Shown piece by piece: positions 17,757 to 25,535 of a stretch of 64,000 nt of DNA. The notes below the pieces were generated by a model, which was not told the DNA's origin, made no database searches, and was given only the letters and a program-made list of their open reading frames with translations. Source of the DNA: Gammaproteobacteria bacterium (GTDB taxonomy: Bacteria; Pseudomonadota; Gammaproteobacteria; Arenicellales; Poriferihabitantaceae); assembly GCA_030432755.1 (NCBI GenBank), contig JAUILZ010000005.1, positions 124,001 to 188,000 on the forward strand. Reading direction: 5' to 3'. Made by a program: the position numbers and the translations under genes. Position 1 is the stretch's first letter. Each line of letters begins with the position of its first letter.

Positions 17757-19361
17757 CTAGATGCCCGTTACCTCGACATGGGCAGGCACGGGGAAAGGCG
17801 CCGCGGCGTCGAATGTATAGCGGTCCCGGTTGCGGTCGAGATAGCCGCGATCGAGAAAGGATCTGCAGGGTGCGTTTTTGGGGGTCTCTAGAAAATCGAA
17901 TACCAGCGGCCTGCCTGCCGCCCGGCGCGTCCCCTTCGCCAGCATCACTTCCTCCACCTGCTTGCCGAACACGCGGCAACTGAGCACGAAATCTTCCACG
18001 TACACCTCTTCCCCTTCCCGCCGCAGGCCGAGGATGCCGGTAAGACCGGAATCGCCGAAACGGTCGGCTACGCGAAAAGTATGCACTTCGTGACCCTCCT
18101 GCTCCGCCCAGCGCAGCCAGGCGGCCTCGTCCATGCGGCGGGTTCTCAGGTTCATCTGGTTGGTCTTGTTGAGAAGCTGCGCTGCGCGCGCCAGGTTGGC
18201 GGGGCCGAGTGGCTCGATGGTCACGCGCAACGACAGCGAGGCCAGCCATTCGTCAAGAGAGGCGTAAACACCCCTGGAGGCGTCGCGATCCGCGTTCTCC
18301 CGGATCATCTGCGTGCGTCGCCTGTCCTCTTCCGTGATGGAGGAAAAATCGAAACCATCGAGACTGCGTAACAGGTCGCAGTACTGTATCGGGTTGTCTG
18401 GCATCTCGGGCACCAGCACCTCGGGGTGGGCCTCGCGCACGCGCCCTCGCTCCGCGGGATTGTCGTCGAGAAACACCACCGACTGCGGCCCGATGTTCAC
18501 CTGCGAGATGATGCGCGCGACGTGATCCGCCTTGTCCGTCCAGTCAATCTCCAGGGCGCAGAAATCTTCGCGCCGGAGCACCATTTCCGGATGCGAATCG
18601 ATGGCTCCGAGAGCGGTGACGCGATCGTTCTTGCTGGAAACCGCCAGCAGTATGCCCCGGTTGCGCAGGCGTTTCAGTTCCTGCTGAAAGGCGACGTAGG
18701 CCTCGCCGAGCGCGTCATGCCCGCCAAGGCGGATGCCTTCCACGCCGTCGTCACCCAGGATGCCACCCCACAGGGTCTGGTCGAGATCGACGATCACGAG
18801 CTTGCGACCACCGGCGCGCATGGCATGGACCCGAGCGGCGATGGCGTCGCCAACGGACTGCAACAGTTTCAGGCCGTAGGGCATCTTTGCCATCAACCAG
18901 GAGCGGGAACTGACCGCCTGTCTGGCCCCCAGTTGCTCTACCAGGGGCGCCAGGTGAAAGAACGCCGTACTGTCCAGGCGCTCCGCCGCGATGGCGTTGA
19001 TTTCCGCCAGCATCTCGCGTACGGGATCATCGTGGCGCGCGAGAAACGGGATCGCAAACTCGAACAGCGTGAAAGAGTCGAACCGGGCAGCGGCGCGCTC
19101 CACGAGTTCAAGGAAAGAGTCGAGCTCCTGCCGCAACCTCCCGCGGTCCAGGCTACCCTCGGCATACATGCGGCCAGCCTCGGGTAGCGCCTGGTCTGCC
19201 GATACCCAGAGATAGCCATGCTCCGCGCGGTTTGCCGGATCCCCCAGACCCGGCATCCACTCCGCGAGCTGGTGCGTGGTGATCTCTTCGAATACGCCTC
19301 GCGCGTCGAGGTAGGCCCGCAGGTTGTCCAGGTTGTAGTTGGAGAAAAAGCGGGCCCGCAT
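17757..19361 (-). CDS. FkbH-like HAD-IIIC enzyme (acyl-ACP loading)
   Basis: A 534-residue FkbH-type protein. The HAD-IIIC signature VDLDQTLWGGILGDDG (Asp192, Asp194) is intact, with the later VVFLDDNPAERG motif. The C-terminal third carries GNAT-like sequence, LLNKTNQMNLRTRR and DSGLTGILGL. In polyketide systems FkbH enzymes take 1,3-bisphosphoglycerate and load a glyceryl group onto an ACP. In surface-glycan loci, related proteins provide hydroxyacyl groups. Here the ACP gene begins 4 bases upstream, so glyceryl-S-ACP or a similar thioester is the best guess. It is part of the reverse-strand run 20670 to 15142. Confidence 0.9.
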   Translation of the reverse strand: MRARFFSNYNLDNLRAYLDARGVFEEITTHQLAEWMPGLGDPANRAEHGYLWVSADQALPEAGRMYAEGSLDRGRLRQELDSFLELVERAAARFDSFTLFEFAIPFLARHDDPVREMLAEINAIAAERLDSTAFFHLAPLVEQLGARQAVSSRSWLMAKMPYGLKLLQSVGDAIAARVHAMRAGGRKLVIVDLDQTLWGGILGDDGVEGIRLGGHDALGEAYVAFQQELKRLRNRGILLAVSSKNDRVTALGAIDSHPEMVLRREDFCALEIDWTDKADHVARIISQVNIGPQSVVFLDDNPAERGRVREAHPEVLVPEMPDNPIQYCDLLRSLDGFDFSSITEEDRRRTQMIRENADRDASRGVYASLDEWLASLSLRVTIEPLGPANLARAAQLLNKTNQMNLRTRRMDEAAWLRWAEQEGHEVHTFRVADRFGDSGLTGILGLRREGEEVYVEDFVLSCRVFGKQVEEVMLAKGTRRAAGRPLVFDFLETPKNAPCRSFLDRGYLDRNRDRYTFDAAAPFPVPAHVEVTGI

Positions 19362-19365
19362 GCCG

Positions 19366-19653
19366 CTATTGTACTTTTTCGCCGATCAGCCCTGCGAGGC
19401 TGGTCACCGTGGCGAACGGGTTGTCACCCTCGTCGAACATCGACTCGTCCAGAAGGACGATGGAGCGGCCGAACGCTTCCTCCACCCGTTCCTCGATAGC
19501 GACCACCAGATTGGTGAGACCGAGGGAATCGAGCTTGCCACCGTCACCCATCAGCACCGTATCGGCGGACGGGTCCAGGCGCTCCCCTTCCGGACGGAAG
19601 CTATTGATCTCGTGGATACTGTCGATGACGAGGTCGAGAATCTGCTGGTTCAT
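19366..19653 (-). CDS. Acyl carrier protein (FkbH partner)
   Basis: A 95-residue acyl carrier protein. The phosphopantetheine attachment serine is in GKLDSLGLTNLV (Ser43), placed before the usual recognition helix with acidic residues (AIEERVEEAFG). The rest, VDSIHEINSFRPEGERLDP and SMFDEGDNPFATVTSLAGLI, fits the four-helix ACP fold. I chose the ATG at 19653; a longer reading adds a basic, unlikely N-terminus. It lies 4 bases before the FkbH-like gene and 42 bases after the deacetylase stop. It should carry the acyl group built by these neighbours and not serve general fatty-acid synthesis. Confidence 0.88.
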   Translation of the reverse strand: MNQQILDLVIDSIHEINSFRPEGERLDPSADTVLMGDGGKLDSLGLTNLVVAIEERVEEAFGRSIVLLDESMFDEGDNPFATVTSLAGLIGEKVQ

Positions 19654-19695
19654 TGCGATTTTCCGGTATCGGGCACGGGGCAATTCGTTCCCTGG

Positions 19696-20670
19696 TCAGC
19701 CGCGTGCGTGCCAGTGGTTCACCTCCGCCGCGGCCGCCACGGGGAGATCGTTGGTATTCAGCCGGGGCAGCGCGAAGCGATGATGCGCTTCGAGGTCAGC
19801 GACTGCCACTTCCGTGGTCAGCGCCAGGCGGCAGCCGGCTTCAGCGAGCACCTCGTGTAGCGCCGCATCGTGGGCACCGTAGGGATAGCACATGGTCCAG
19901 CGGTCCGCCGGCACGCCGAGATCGCCAAGGAATGCGCAGGCTTTCTCGATGTCGGCACGCTGTTCCCCGGGGTCCAGGTGATCCAGCCAGTAGTGATCGT
20001 AGCCATGGTTGCCCACGTGCATGCCGGCGCGCAACAGGCAACGCAACTGGTCGGGATTCATGTACAACTCGCGGCTGAAAGCCGCCTCGTCCACGCCGAC
20101 GATCTCCGCGAAGAGTTCGTCGACGACGCGGTGACGGATCGACTCCGGTAGTTCGCGCTGCAACAGGCGCTTGATGAACACGATCTCAGGCCCGTCGTAG
20201 CGGCCGGGCTTCGCCAGCTTCCGGTAGTACGTGTCGTCGCTTTCCAGGCCGTGGTCCTCGCGGTAGCGTGCGAGCAGGCCACGGATCGCCGCGATGGTGC
20301 GCGCGGTATCGGGCTGGGCGGCGAGGATAAAATGGATCTTGTTGACATCCAGCACCACGTGCTCGCGCACTGCCCGGGCGGGGGTATAAAACGCCGCCGG
20401 AATGCCGCGCTCGCTCAGGATCGGAAACACCGTGAGAAAGTGGTCTATGTAGGCGTCGTCAAAGGTCAACAGTACCGCCTTGTCCGGTAACGCGCCGTGA
20501 CCTTCCACCGCTTCCATCACGTCTTCCATTGAAACGAAACGATAGTGTTTGTCCAGGTAGGCGACCTGCTCGCGGAACAGGCTGGTGTCCAGACCCTTGA
20601 TTTCCGGATAACGACTGTGCGCCAGGTCGCGCACAAAATGGTACATCACGATGGATACCCGGCCCGCCAC
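19696..20670 (-). CDS. Polysaccharide deacetylase (CE4 family)
   Basis: A 324-residue NodB-type deacetylase that would remove N-acetyl (or other acyl) groups from a sugar. Motif 1 is LLTFDDAYIDHF (Asp catalytic base and metal ligand), motif 2 is HVGNHGYDHYWLDH with the H-x3-H metal ligands, and motif 3 is CYPYGAHD. There is no evident signal peptide, so it may act on cytosolic lipid-linked or nucleotide-linked intermediates. Start is a GTG at 20670. It heads the reverse-strand acyl gene run, and a coherent scheme is deacetylation of an amino sugar followed by re-acylation from the ACP; that is inference. Confidence 0.85.
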   Translation of the reverse strand: MAGRVSIVMYHFVRDLAHSRYPEIKGLDTSLFREQVAYLDKHYRFVSMEDVMEAVEGHGALPDKAVLLTFDDAYIDHFLTVFPILSERGIPAAFYTPARAVREHVVLDVNKIHFILAAQPDTARTIAAIRGLLARYREDHGLESDDTYYRKLAKPGRYDGPEIVFIKRLLQRELPESIRHRVVDELFAEIVGVDEAAFSRELYMNPDQLRCLLRAGMHVGNHGYDHYWLDHLDPGEQRADIEKACAFLGDLGVPADRWTMCYPYGAHDAALHEVLAEAGCRLALTTEVAVADLEAHHRFALPRLNTNDLPVAAAAEVNHWHARG

Positions 20671-20998
20671 GGATCAGCCCCTGCCGGTAATGTTCGGCCA
20701 GCGACATACCATGGCGCTCGACGTCGCACGCGGGCGAATCGGGTGACTGAAGCGTGGCATTGAGGTCGGACGAAGGGGTTCGCGGTCGTTACCTGGGTCG
20801 CGGTCACCGGGACCGGGAACCGGCGCGGCCCGATGTTACCGCATTCCGAAGGCCGCCGCGGAAAATAGATCGCCTTCCCGGCGGCCCGCGCAACGTGTCG
20901 CCGATGTCCCGGTCGTAACCTTCAGCAGGCGGAAAACAGGCGCCCCGATTCGTTGAATTCATTGACTTTTTATCATCGTATCGAGTACCGTTCACGCC
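20671..20998. promoter_or_regulatory. Divergent intergenic region, deacetylase / wHTH regulator
   Basis: This 328-base gap lies between the divergent deacetylase and regulator genes and should hold both promoters. On the forward strand TATCAT (20971-20976) is a five-of-six -10 box close to the regulator start, with TTGAAT and TTGACT nearby but at unsuitable spacing. A hairpin GGCCGCCG (20851-20858) / CGGCGGCC (20879-20886) with a 20-base loop sits in the middle. No coding sequence is convincing here. Confidence 0.45.
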
Positions 20999-21643
20999 AT
21001 GAACACCCCCCAGGACGAGGTCACACTCGAATTGCTCAATGCAATCGAGAAGAACGGCCGCGCCAGCCAGCGCGACCTGGCGCGCCACACCGGGGTGGCC
21101 CTGGGGCTGGTGAACTCCTACATCAAGCGCTGCGTGCGCAAGGGCTGGGTCAAGATATCGGAGGCCCCGGCCAATCGCTACGTGTACTACCTTACCCCCA
21201 ATGGCTTCAGCGAGAAGATGCGACTGACGACGCGTTACATCTCCGACTCGTTCTCATTTTACCGTCGCGCTGCGGGTTCCTGCGACCAGATGCTGAAGAA
21301 TTTCGCTGCCGAGGGAGTCCAGCGCATCGCCCTCTTCGGCATTTCGGACCTCGCCGAGATCGTGTTCCTCAAGAGTCTCGAGAACCCGGTGGATGTGGCC
21401 GGCATCTGCGATCCGGATACTACCGGGCGCGTGTTCTTCTCGATCCCGGTGTGGACAGACACCTCCTGGCAGGAGAACCTCGCGGACCCCGCGCTGGACG
21501 CGCTCGTGCTGACGGACATTCGCCAGCCGGATCGCAGTTTCAACGCGGCGGCGGAATGGTTCGATGCCGAACGCATCTTCGTCCCCGAGATTCTCGGCGG
21601 CTGGTCGGGCAAGGAGATACGCGCGGCGCACCGGGTCGCCTGA
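20999..21643 (+). CDS. Winged helix-turn-helix regulator with Rossmann-like domain
   Basis: A 214-residue putative transcription regulator. Residues 8-70 form a winged helix (LLNAIEKNGRASQRDLARHT, then VNSYIKRCVRKGWVKI, wing YVYYLTPNGF). After a helical linker, residues 100-190 look like a Rossmann-type sensor fold (RIALFGISDLAEIVFLKSL, VAGICDPD, ALDALVLTD). Proteins of this layout recur in exopolysaccharide loci, but a ligand is not established. It precedes the ops leader by 80 bases and could regulate the long operon or the divergent acyl operon. The ATG at 20999 has no strong ribosome-binding site. Confidence 0.82.
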   Translation: MNTPQDEVTLELLNAIEKNGRASQRDLARHTGVALGLVNSYIKRCVRKGWVKISEAPANRYVYYLTPNGFSEKMRLTTRYISDSFSFYRRAAGSCDQMLKNFAAEGVQRIALFGISDLAEIVFLKSLENPVDVAGICDPDTTGRVFFSIPVWTDTSWQENLADPALDALVLTDIRQPDRSFNAAAEWFDAERIFVPEILGGWSGKEIRAAHRVA

Positions 21644-21722
21644 ACCAGCGCCCCGCCCGGGCGGCAGGAAATCGCCGGGGTCATTGAAAATCAGGGAGTT
21701 ATGCGGGTCCTGGACGCCGCAG

Positions 21723-21735
21723 GGCGGTAGCGTGC
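21723..21735 (+). promoter_or_regulatory. ops element (RfaH loading site / JUMPstart core)
   Basis: GGCGGTAGCGTGC, an exact 13-of-13 match to the E. coli ops sequence that recruits RfaH to paused RNA polymerase. It lies in the non-coding leader 37 bases before the first gene of a 34-kb same-strand operon, exactly where ops/JUMPstart elements occur in O-antigen and capsule operons. The preceding GACGCCGCAG loosely resembles the JUMPstart context. An rfaH homologue is present at 14177. Confidence 0.88.
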
Positions 21736-21771
21736 CCGAACCGTCCGGAAATCGAACATTGACCTGGAACC

Positions 21772-23118
21772 ATGCCCAAGTGGCTTAACCTCGGCTTCTA
21801 TTTCGCGGTGGCGCTGTTCTTCATCGACGCCGCCGCGCTGTATGGCGCCGTCCATGTCGTCCACGCCTGGCGGATCGACTGGCTGGACGAGATCGACCTG
21901 TTGCCGATCCTGGTCGTCATCCTGGTGACGGTGCTGGCGCTGTACGTGATGAACGTGTACCAGTTCCATCGCCGGCGCAGCGCCACCAACATGGCAATGC
22001 GCACTTTTTTCGCGGTGGCGGTGGCAGGACTGCTGATGTCATCGGTGCTGTACGCCACCAAGTCCACCGACGTCACCACGGTGTTCTGGCGCGGCAACCT
22101 GCCGCTGGCGATGGTGTTGTTCGCGGTGTTCGCCTCGCTGGTGCGTTATATCGCCACCATCGTCTACGACCGGACGGTGTGGCGGCCCAGCTGGCTGGTG
22201 GTGGGGGACGAGGCGGACACCGGGCAGATGGAACAGGAATACCGCCGCGCCATGTCTCCCGGCAGCATGCGCCGGATCTCCCTCGGCGCCTTCGACGAGA
22301 TGCTGGTAGCCCCGGGTAACGCGCCCGCCCCGCTCAATGCCACTGGCATCATCCTCGCGAGCCACGAGCAGCTGTCCGATGAGGCGGTACAACGTCTGAT
22401 GCAGATCCGGCTCAAGGGCACCCCGGTGGTCGGCATGGCGGATTTCTACGAACAGTACCTGCTCAAGGTGCCGGTCGAGCGGCTGCGCGACAGCTGGTTC
22501 GTGTTCTCGGGCGGCTTCAGCCTGGTGCATCACGACATCGCCTACAAGATCAAGCGTGTCGTGGACGTGCTTCTGTCCGCGATTGGGCTGGTGCTGTTCC
22601 TGCCCGTCATGCTGCTGGTTGCCCTGGCGATCCGCCTGAGCAGCCGCGGTGGCGCGCTCTATACCCAGGAGCGCAGCGGCCAGGGCGGCCGGGTATTCCG
22701 CCTGCGCAAGTTTCGCACCATGGTGGAAAATGCAGAGGCCGATGGCGCCCAGTGGTCGCGGCCCGGCGATCCGCGGATCACGCGCATCGGTCGCTTCCTG
22801 CGTGCCAGCCGGCTGGACGAACTGCCCCAGCTCTGGAACGTACTTCTGGGTGACATGAGCTTTATTGGTCCGCGCCCGGAGCGGCCGGACTTCGTCAACG
22901 ATCTCGAACAGCAGATCCCGTACTACGACCTGCGCCACCTGGTGAAACCGGGGATCACCGGCTGGGCCCAGGTCATGTATCCCTACGGGCGGTCCGTCGA
23001 GGATGCGCTGCGCAAGCTGGAATACGACCTCTACTACATCAAGAACTACTCGTTGACCCTGGACGTGTACATTCTCCTGCGCACCGTGCGCACCGTGTTT
23101 TCCCGCTCCGGCATCTGA
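21772..23118 (+). CDS. WbaP/WcaJ-type initiating sugar-phosphate transferase
   Basis: Transfers the first sugar-1-phosphate to undecaprenyl phosphate, starting repeat-unit assembly on the inner membrane. The 448-residue protein has four N-terminal membrane segments (residues 5-110), a central nucleotide-fold-like region, a re-entrant helix VVDVLLSAIGLVLFLPVML, and the PglC-like catalytic domain: QERSGQGGRVFRLRKFRTM, RASRLDELPQLWNVLLGDMS, IGPRPERPDFV and GITGWAQV. It is the polyprenyl glycosylphosphotransferase type of EPS loci. The sugar could be hexose or HexNAc. First gene after the ops element; the next gene begins 4 bases later. Confidence 0.94.
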   Translation: MPKWLNLGFYFAVALFFIDAAALYGAVHVVHAWRIDWLDEIDLLPILVVILVTVLALYVMNVYQFHRRRSATNMAMRTFFAVAVAGLLMSSVLYATKSTDVTTVFWRGNLPLAMVLFAVFASLVRYIATIVYDRTVWRPSWLVVGDEADTGQMEQEYRRAMSPGSMRRISLGAFDEMLVAPGNAPAPLNATGIILASHEQLSDEAVQRLMQIRLKGTPVVGMADFYEQYLLKVPVERLRDSWFVFSGGFSLVHHDIAYKIKRVVDVLLSAIGLVLFLPVMLLVALAIRLSSRGGALYTQERSGQGGRVFRLRKFRTMVENAEADGAQWSRPGDPRITRIGRFLRASRLDELPQLWNVLLGDMSFIGPRPERPDFVNDLEQQIPYYDLRHLVKPGITGWAQVMYPYGRSVEDALRKLEYDLYYIKNYSLTLDVYILLRTVRTVFSRSGI

Positions 23119-23122
23119 TCTC

Positions 23123-23743
23123 ATGGCGCAGATCACTACCGGCATCCGCGGCATCCTGTCGCAACCGCTGGTTTACGACTCCTTCCAGCGACTCGCGGGT
23201 GTTCGCCGCAGCCGCACGATCCTGGTGAACGAACATATCCGGCCCGCGCCCGGTCACCGTGTCCTGGACATCGGCTGCGGCACCGGCACGTTGCTGGGCT
23301 TCCTCCCGGATGGCGTGGAGTACGTCGGCTTCGATGCCTCCGCGGAATATATCGCGGCGGCGCGCGCTCGTTTCGGCGAACGCGGCACCTTCGTCAACCG
23401 GCTGCTCGACGAGACCGCGGTGGCGGAGTATCGCGACTTCGATCGCGTCACCGCCACCGGGATCCTGCATCACCTCGACGACGACGAGGTGATCCACCTG
23501 TTCCACGTCGCCCGCCAGGCGCTGCGCCCCGGGAGCGGCGAATTCCATTCGCTGGATCCCTGTTACCGTGACGGCCAGTCCGCCATCTCTCGCTTCCTGG
23601 TGAGCCGCGACCGGGGACAGAATGTGCGCAGCCCGGAGGCCTATCGTGATCTTGCGGCCCGTGTTTTCGATGATGTAGAGCTGCGTCAGCGCAACGACAT
23701 GCGCACCGTACCCTACGACAACGCGCTCCTGCGCTGCCGCTGA
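23123..23743 (+). CDS. Class I SAM-dependent methyltransferase
   Basis: A 206-residue methyltransferase with the SAM-binding motif VLDIGCGTGTLLGFLP, followed by an acidic residue in VEYVGFDASAEYI and motif IV-like ATGILHHLDDDE. The overall form matches small methyltransferases (Methyltransf_11/23 type) that O-methylate sugars or lipid carriers. It lies between the initiating transferase and the ABC transporter with 4- and 7-base gaps, so it belongs to the operon. The acceptor cannot be read from the sequence. Confidence 0.85.
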   Translation: MAQITTGIRGILSQPLVYDSFQRLAGVRRSRTILVNEHIRPAPGHRVLDIGCGTGTLLGFLPDGVEYVGFDASAEYIAAARARFGERGTFVNRLLDETAVAEYRDFDRVTATGILHHLDDDEVIHLFHVARQALRPGSGEFHSLDPCYRDGQSAISRFLVSRDRGQNVRSPEAYRDLAARVFDDVELRQRNDMRTVPYDNALLRCR

Positions 23744-23750
23744 CCGTCCC

Positions 23751-25535
23751 GTGTTTCAGTCCGTCCGCGAATTCTGGCAACTGGCCCGACCGTTCAAGCG
23801 CAGGCTCTTCACCGCCTGCCTGCTGCTGTCCGCGGACGCGCTTCTGACCGCCCTCAGCGTGATCACCGTGGCGCCCCTCGCGGACCTGGTGCTGGACAAG
23901 CCGGCGGATGAGTGGATGGCAGTCACCACGCGGATGCAGTCGCTTATGGAATCCCTGGGGCTGCCTTTCAGTCTCATTTCGGTGGCTATAGTGTTCTTCG
24001 TATTCACCCTGGGGATGGCGGTATTCTCCGTTTTCGTACGCTGGATCCTGGCACGCCTGCGCGTCGATGTCGTGCGCCACCTGATCAACCAGTCCCTGGA
24101 GAAGATGTTTGCCGCGGGATGGGGATACTTCGCGGCGACCCGGCGGGGCCACCTGTTCAACACCTACCTGCGTGAATGCAACAACACGGGGGCGGCGTTC
24201 CAGAGCCTGTCGCTGTCCGCGGCCAGCATCATGCGCGTGGTCGCCTTCATTTCCGTGCCCCTGTTCATGGAACCGGTGCTGGTGGGCATCTGCCTGGCGG
24301 GATCCCTGATCCTGATCCTGCCGTTCATGTACCTCGGCAAGTGGACCATGCAGTTCGGCGCCCGCGACGTCGCCGCGGCGAACCGCTACACCGCGCTCGT
24401 GCGCGAATCCATCGAGGCCGCGCGCGAGGTGATCAGCTACGGTCGCGAACGCCGCACCATTCGGCAGATCAACCGTGCATACAACGAGTTCAGTGAGAGC
24501 AGGGTCAGGGCCGAGACTTTCAGCATGTTCTCCTCCCAGATGTATGAGCCCGTGGGAATCCTGGTATTGATGATCGTGCTGGTGGCGGCGCGCCAGACGG
24601 GGGAGGGGGCCGTGTTGTCCTCCGTGGCCGTGGTGCTGTGGGGCCTGGTTCGAAGCCTGACGCCGCTGAAACAACTGATCCAGCTCAAGCACAACGTGGA
24701 TAACAAGCTTCCAAGTCTCCGCCAGGTACTGGCGGAGCAGGAACGGGCATCGTCCTGGCGCCAGCCGGCGGGTACCGCGTACGCCCCGTCCGAAGCGGTC
24801 AGCATAGACTTTGACGGCGTGGACTTCCACTACGCCGATGGCAGCCAGGCGCTGGCTGATTGCAGCTGGTCTGCGCGCGGTCCCGGCGTGGTCGCCCTGG
24901 TGGGAGAGTCCGGTTCGGGCAAGTCTACCGTGGTGGACCTGCTTCTCGGACTGCAGCAGCCTTCCGCCGGCAGCGTCCGGCTGAACGGCATCGATTCGCG
25001 CGAGGTCGATCTCGCGCGCTGGCGCGAAGGGCTGGCCATCGTCCCGCAGCACCCGGTGCTGTTCGACCTCAGCGTACGCGATAACCTGCTCTGGGCAAAC
25101 CCGGCGGCGGACGAGGACGAAATCTGGCGCATCTGCGAAGTGGCGGGCGCCGCCGAGTTCGTGCGCGCGCTGCCGCAAGGCCTCGATACCGAGATCGGCG
25201 ATTCCGGCGTGCGCCTGTCCGGCGGCCAGGTGCAGCGCCTCGCTCTCGCTCGAGCGCTGATCCGCAAGCCGGCGCTGCTCATTCTCGACGAGGCCACGAG
25301 CGCGCTCGACACCGAGACCGAGTCCCGCGTCTACGGGGCACTGGAAACCGAAACCCGCAACTGCCTGGTGATCGTGGTGGCGCACCGGTTGTCCACCATC
25401 GCCACCGCGGACGAGATCCTGGTGATGCGCCAGGGCCGCCTCGTGGAACAGGGCGACTACCAGTCGCTGGTCGAGAGGCGCGGTTATTTCCATCGCATGC
25501 TGAGCGCTCAACCCTCGGCGGGACTGGCGGCATGA
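23751..25535 (+). CDS. ABC transporter, fused permease-ATPase (PglK/MsbA-like)
   Basis: A 594-residue half-transporter: an N-terminal six-helix membrane domain (about 15-310), then an ATPase with Walker A GESGSGKST (near 385), signature LSGGQVQRLALARAL (near 488), Walker B LLILDEATSALD and H-loop VVAHRLSTI. The type is that of MsbA, multidrug exporters and the lipid-linked oligosaccharide flippase PglK. In this position, next to an initiating transferase and with no Wzx flippase recognised, flipping of a polyprenyl-linked repeat unit is the likely role. The GTG start at 23751 is used; the stop overlaps the next gene by 4 bases. Confidence 0.9.
   Translation: MFQSVREFWQLARPFKRRLFTACLLLSADALLTALSVITVAPLADLVLDKPADEWMAVTTRMQSLMESLGLPFSLISVAIVFFVFTLGMAVFSVFVRWILARLRVDVVRHLINQSLEKMFAAGWGYFAATRRGHLFNTYLRECNNTGAAFQSLSLSAASIMRVVAFISVPLFMEPVLVGICLAGSLILILPFMYLGKWTMQFGARDVAAANRYTALVRESIEAAREVISYGRERRTIRQINRAYNEFSESRVRAETFSMFSSQMYEPVGILVLMIVLVAARQTGEGAVLSSVAVVLWGLVRSLTPLKQLIQLKHNVDNKLPSLRQVLAEQERASSWRQPAGTAYAPSEAVSIDFDGVDFHYADGSQALADCSWSARGPGVVALVGESGSGKSTVVDLLLGLQQPSAGSVRLNGIDSREVDLARWREGLAIVPQHPVLFDLSVRDNLLWANPAADEDEIWRICEVAGAAEFVRALPQGLDTEIGDSGVRLSGGQVQRLALARALIRKPALLILDEATSALDTETESRVYGALETETRNCLVIVVAHRLSTIATADEILVMRQGRLVEQGDYQSLVERRGYFHRMLSAQPSAGLAA

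Noticed and set aside
20671..20998. A reverse-strand coding sequence in the gap before the regulator
   Set aside because: Frames are short, Arg-rich and cross the promoter region of the regulator; no motif was found.
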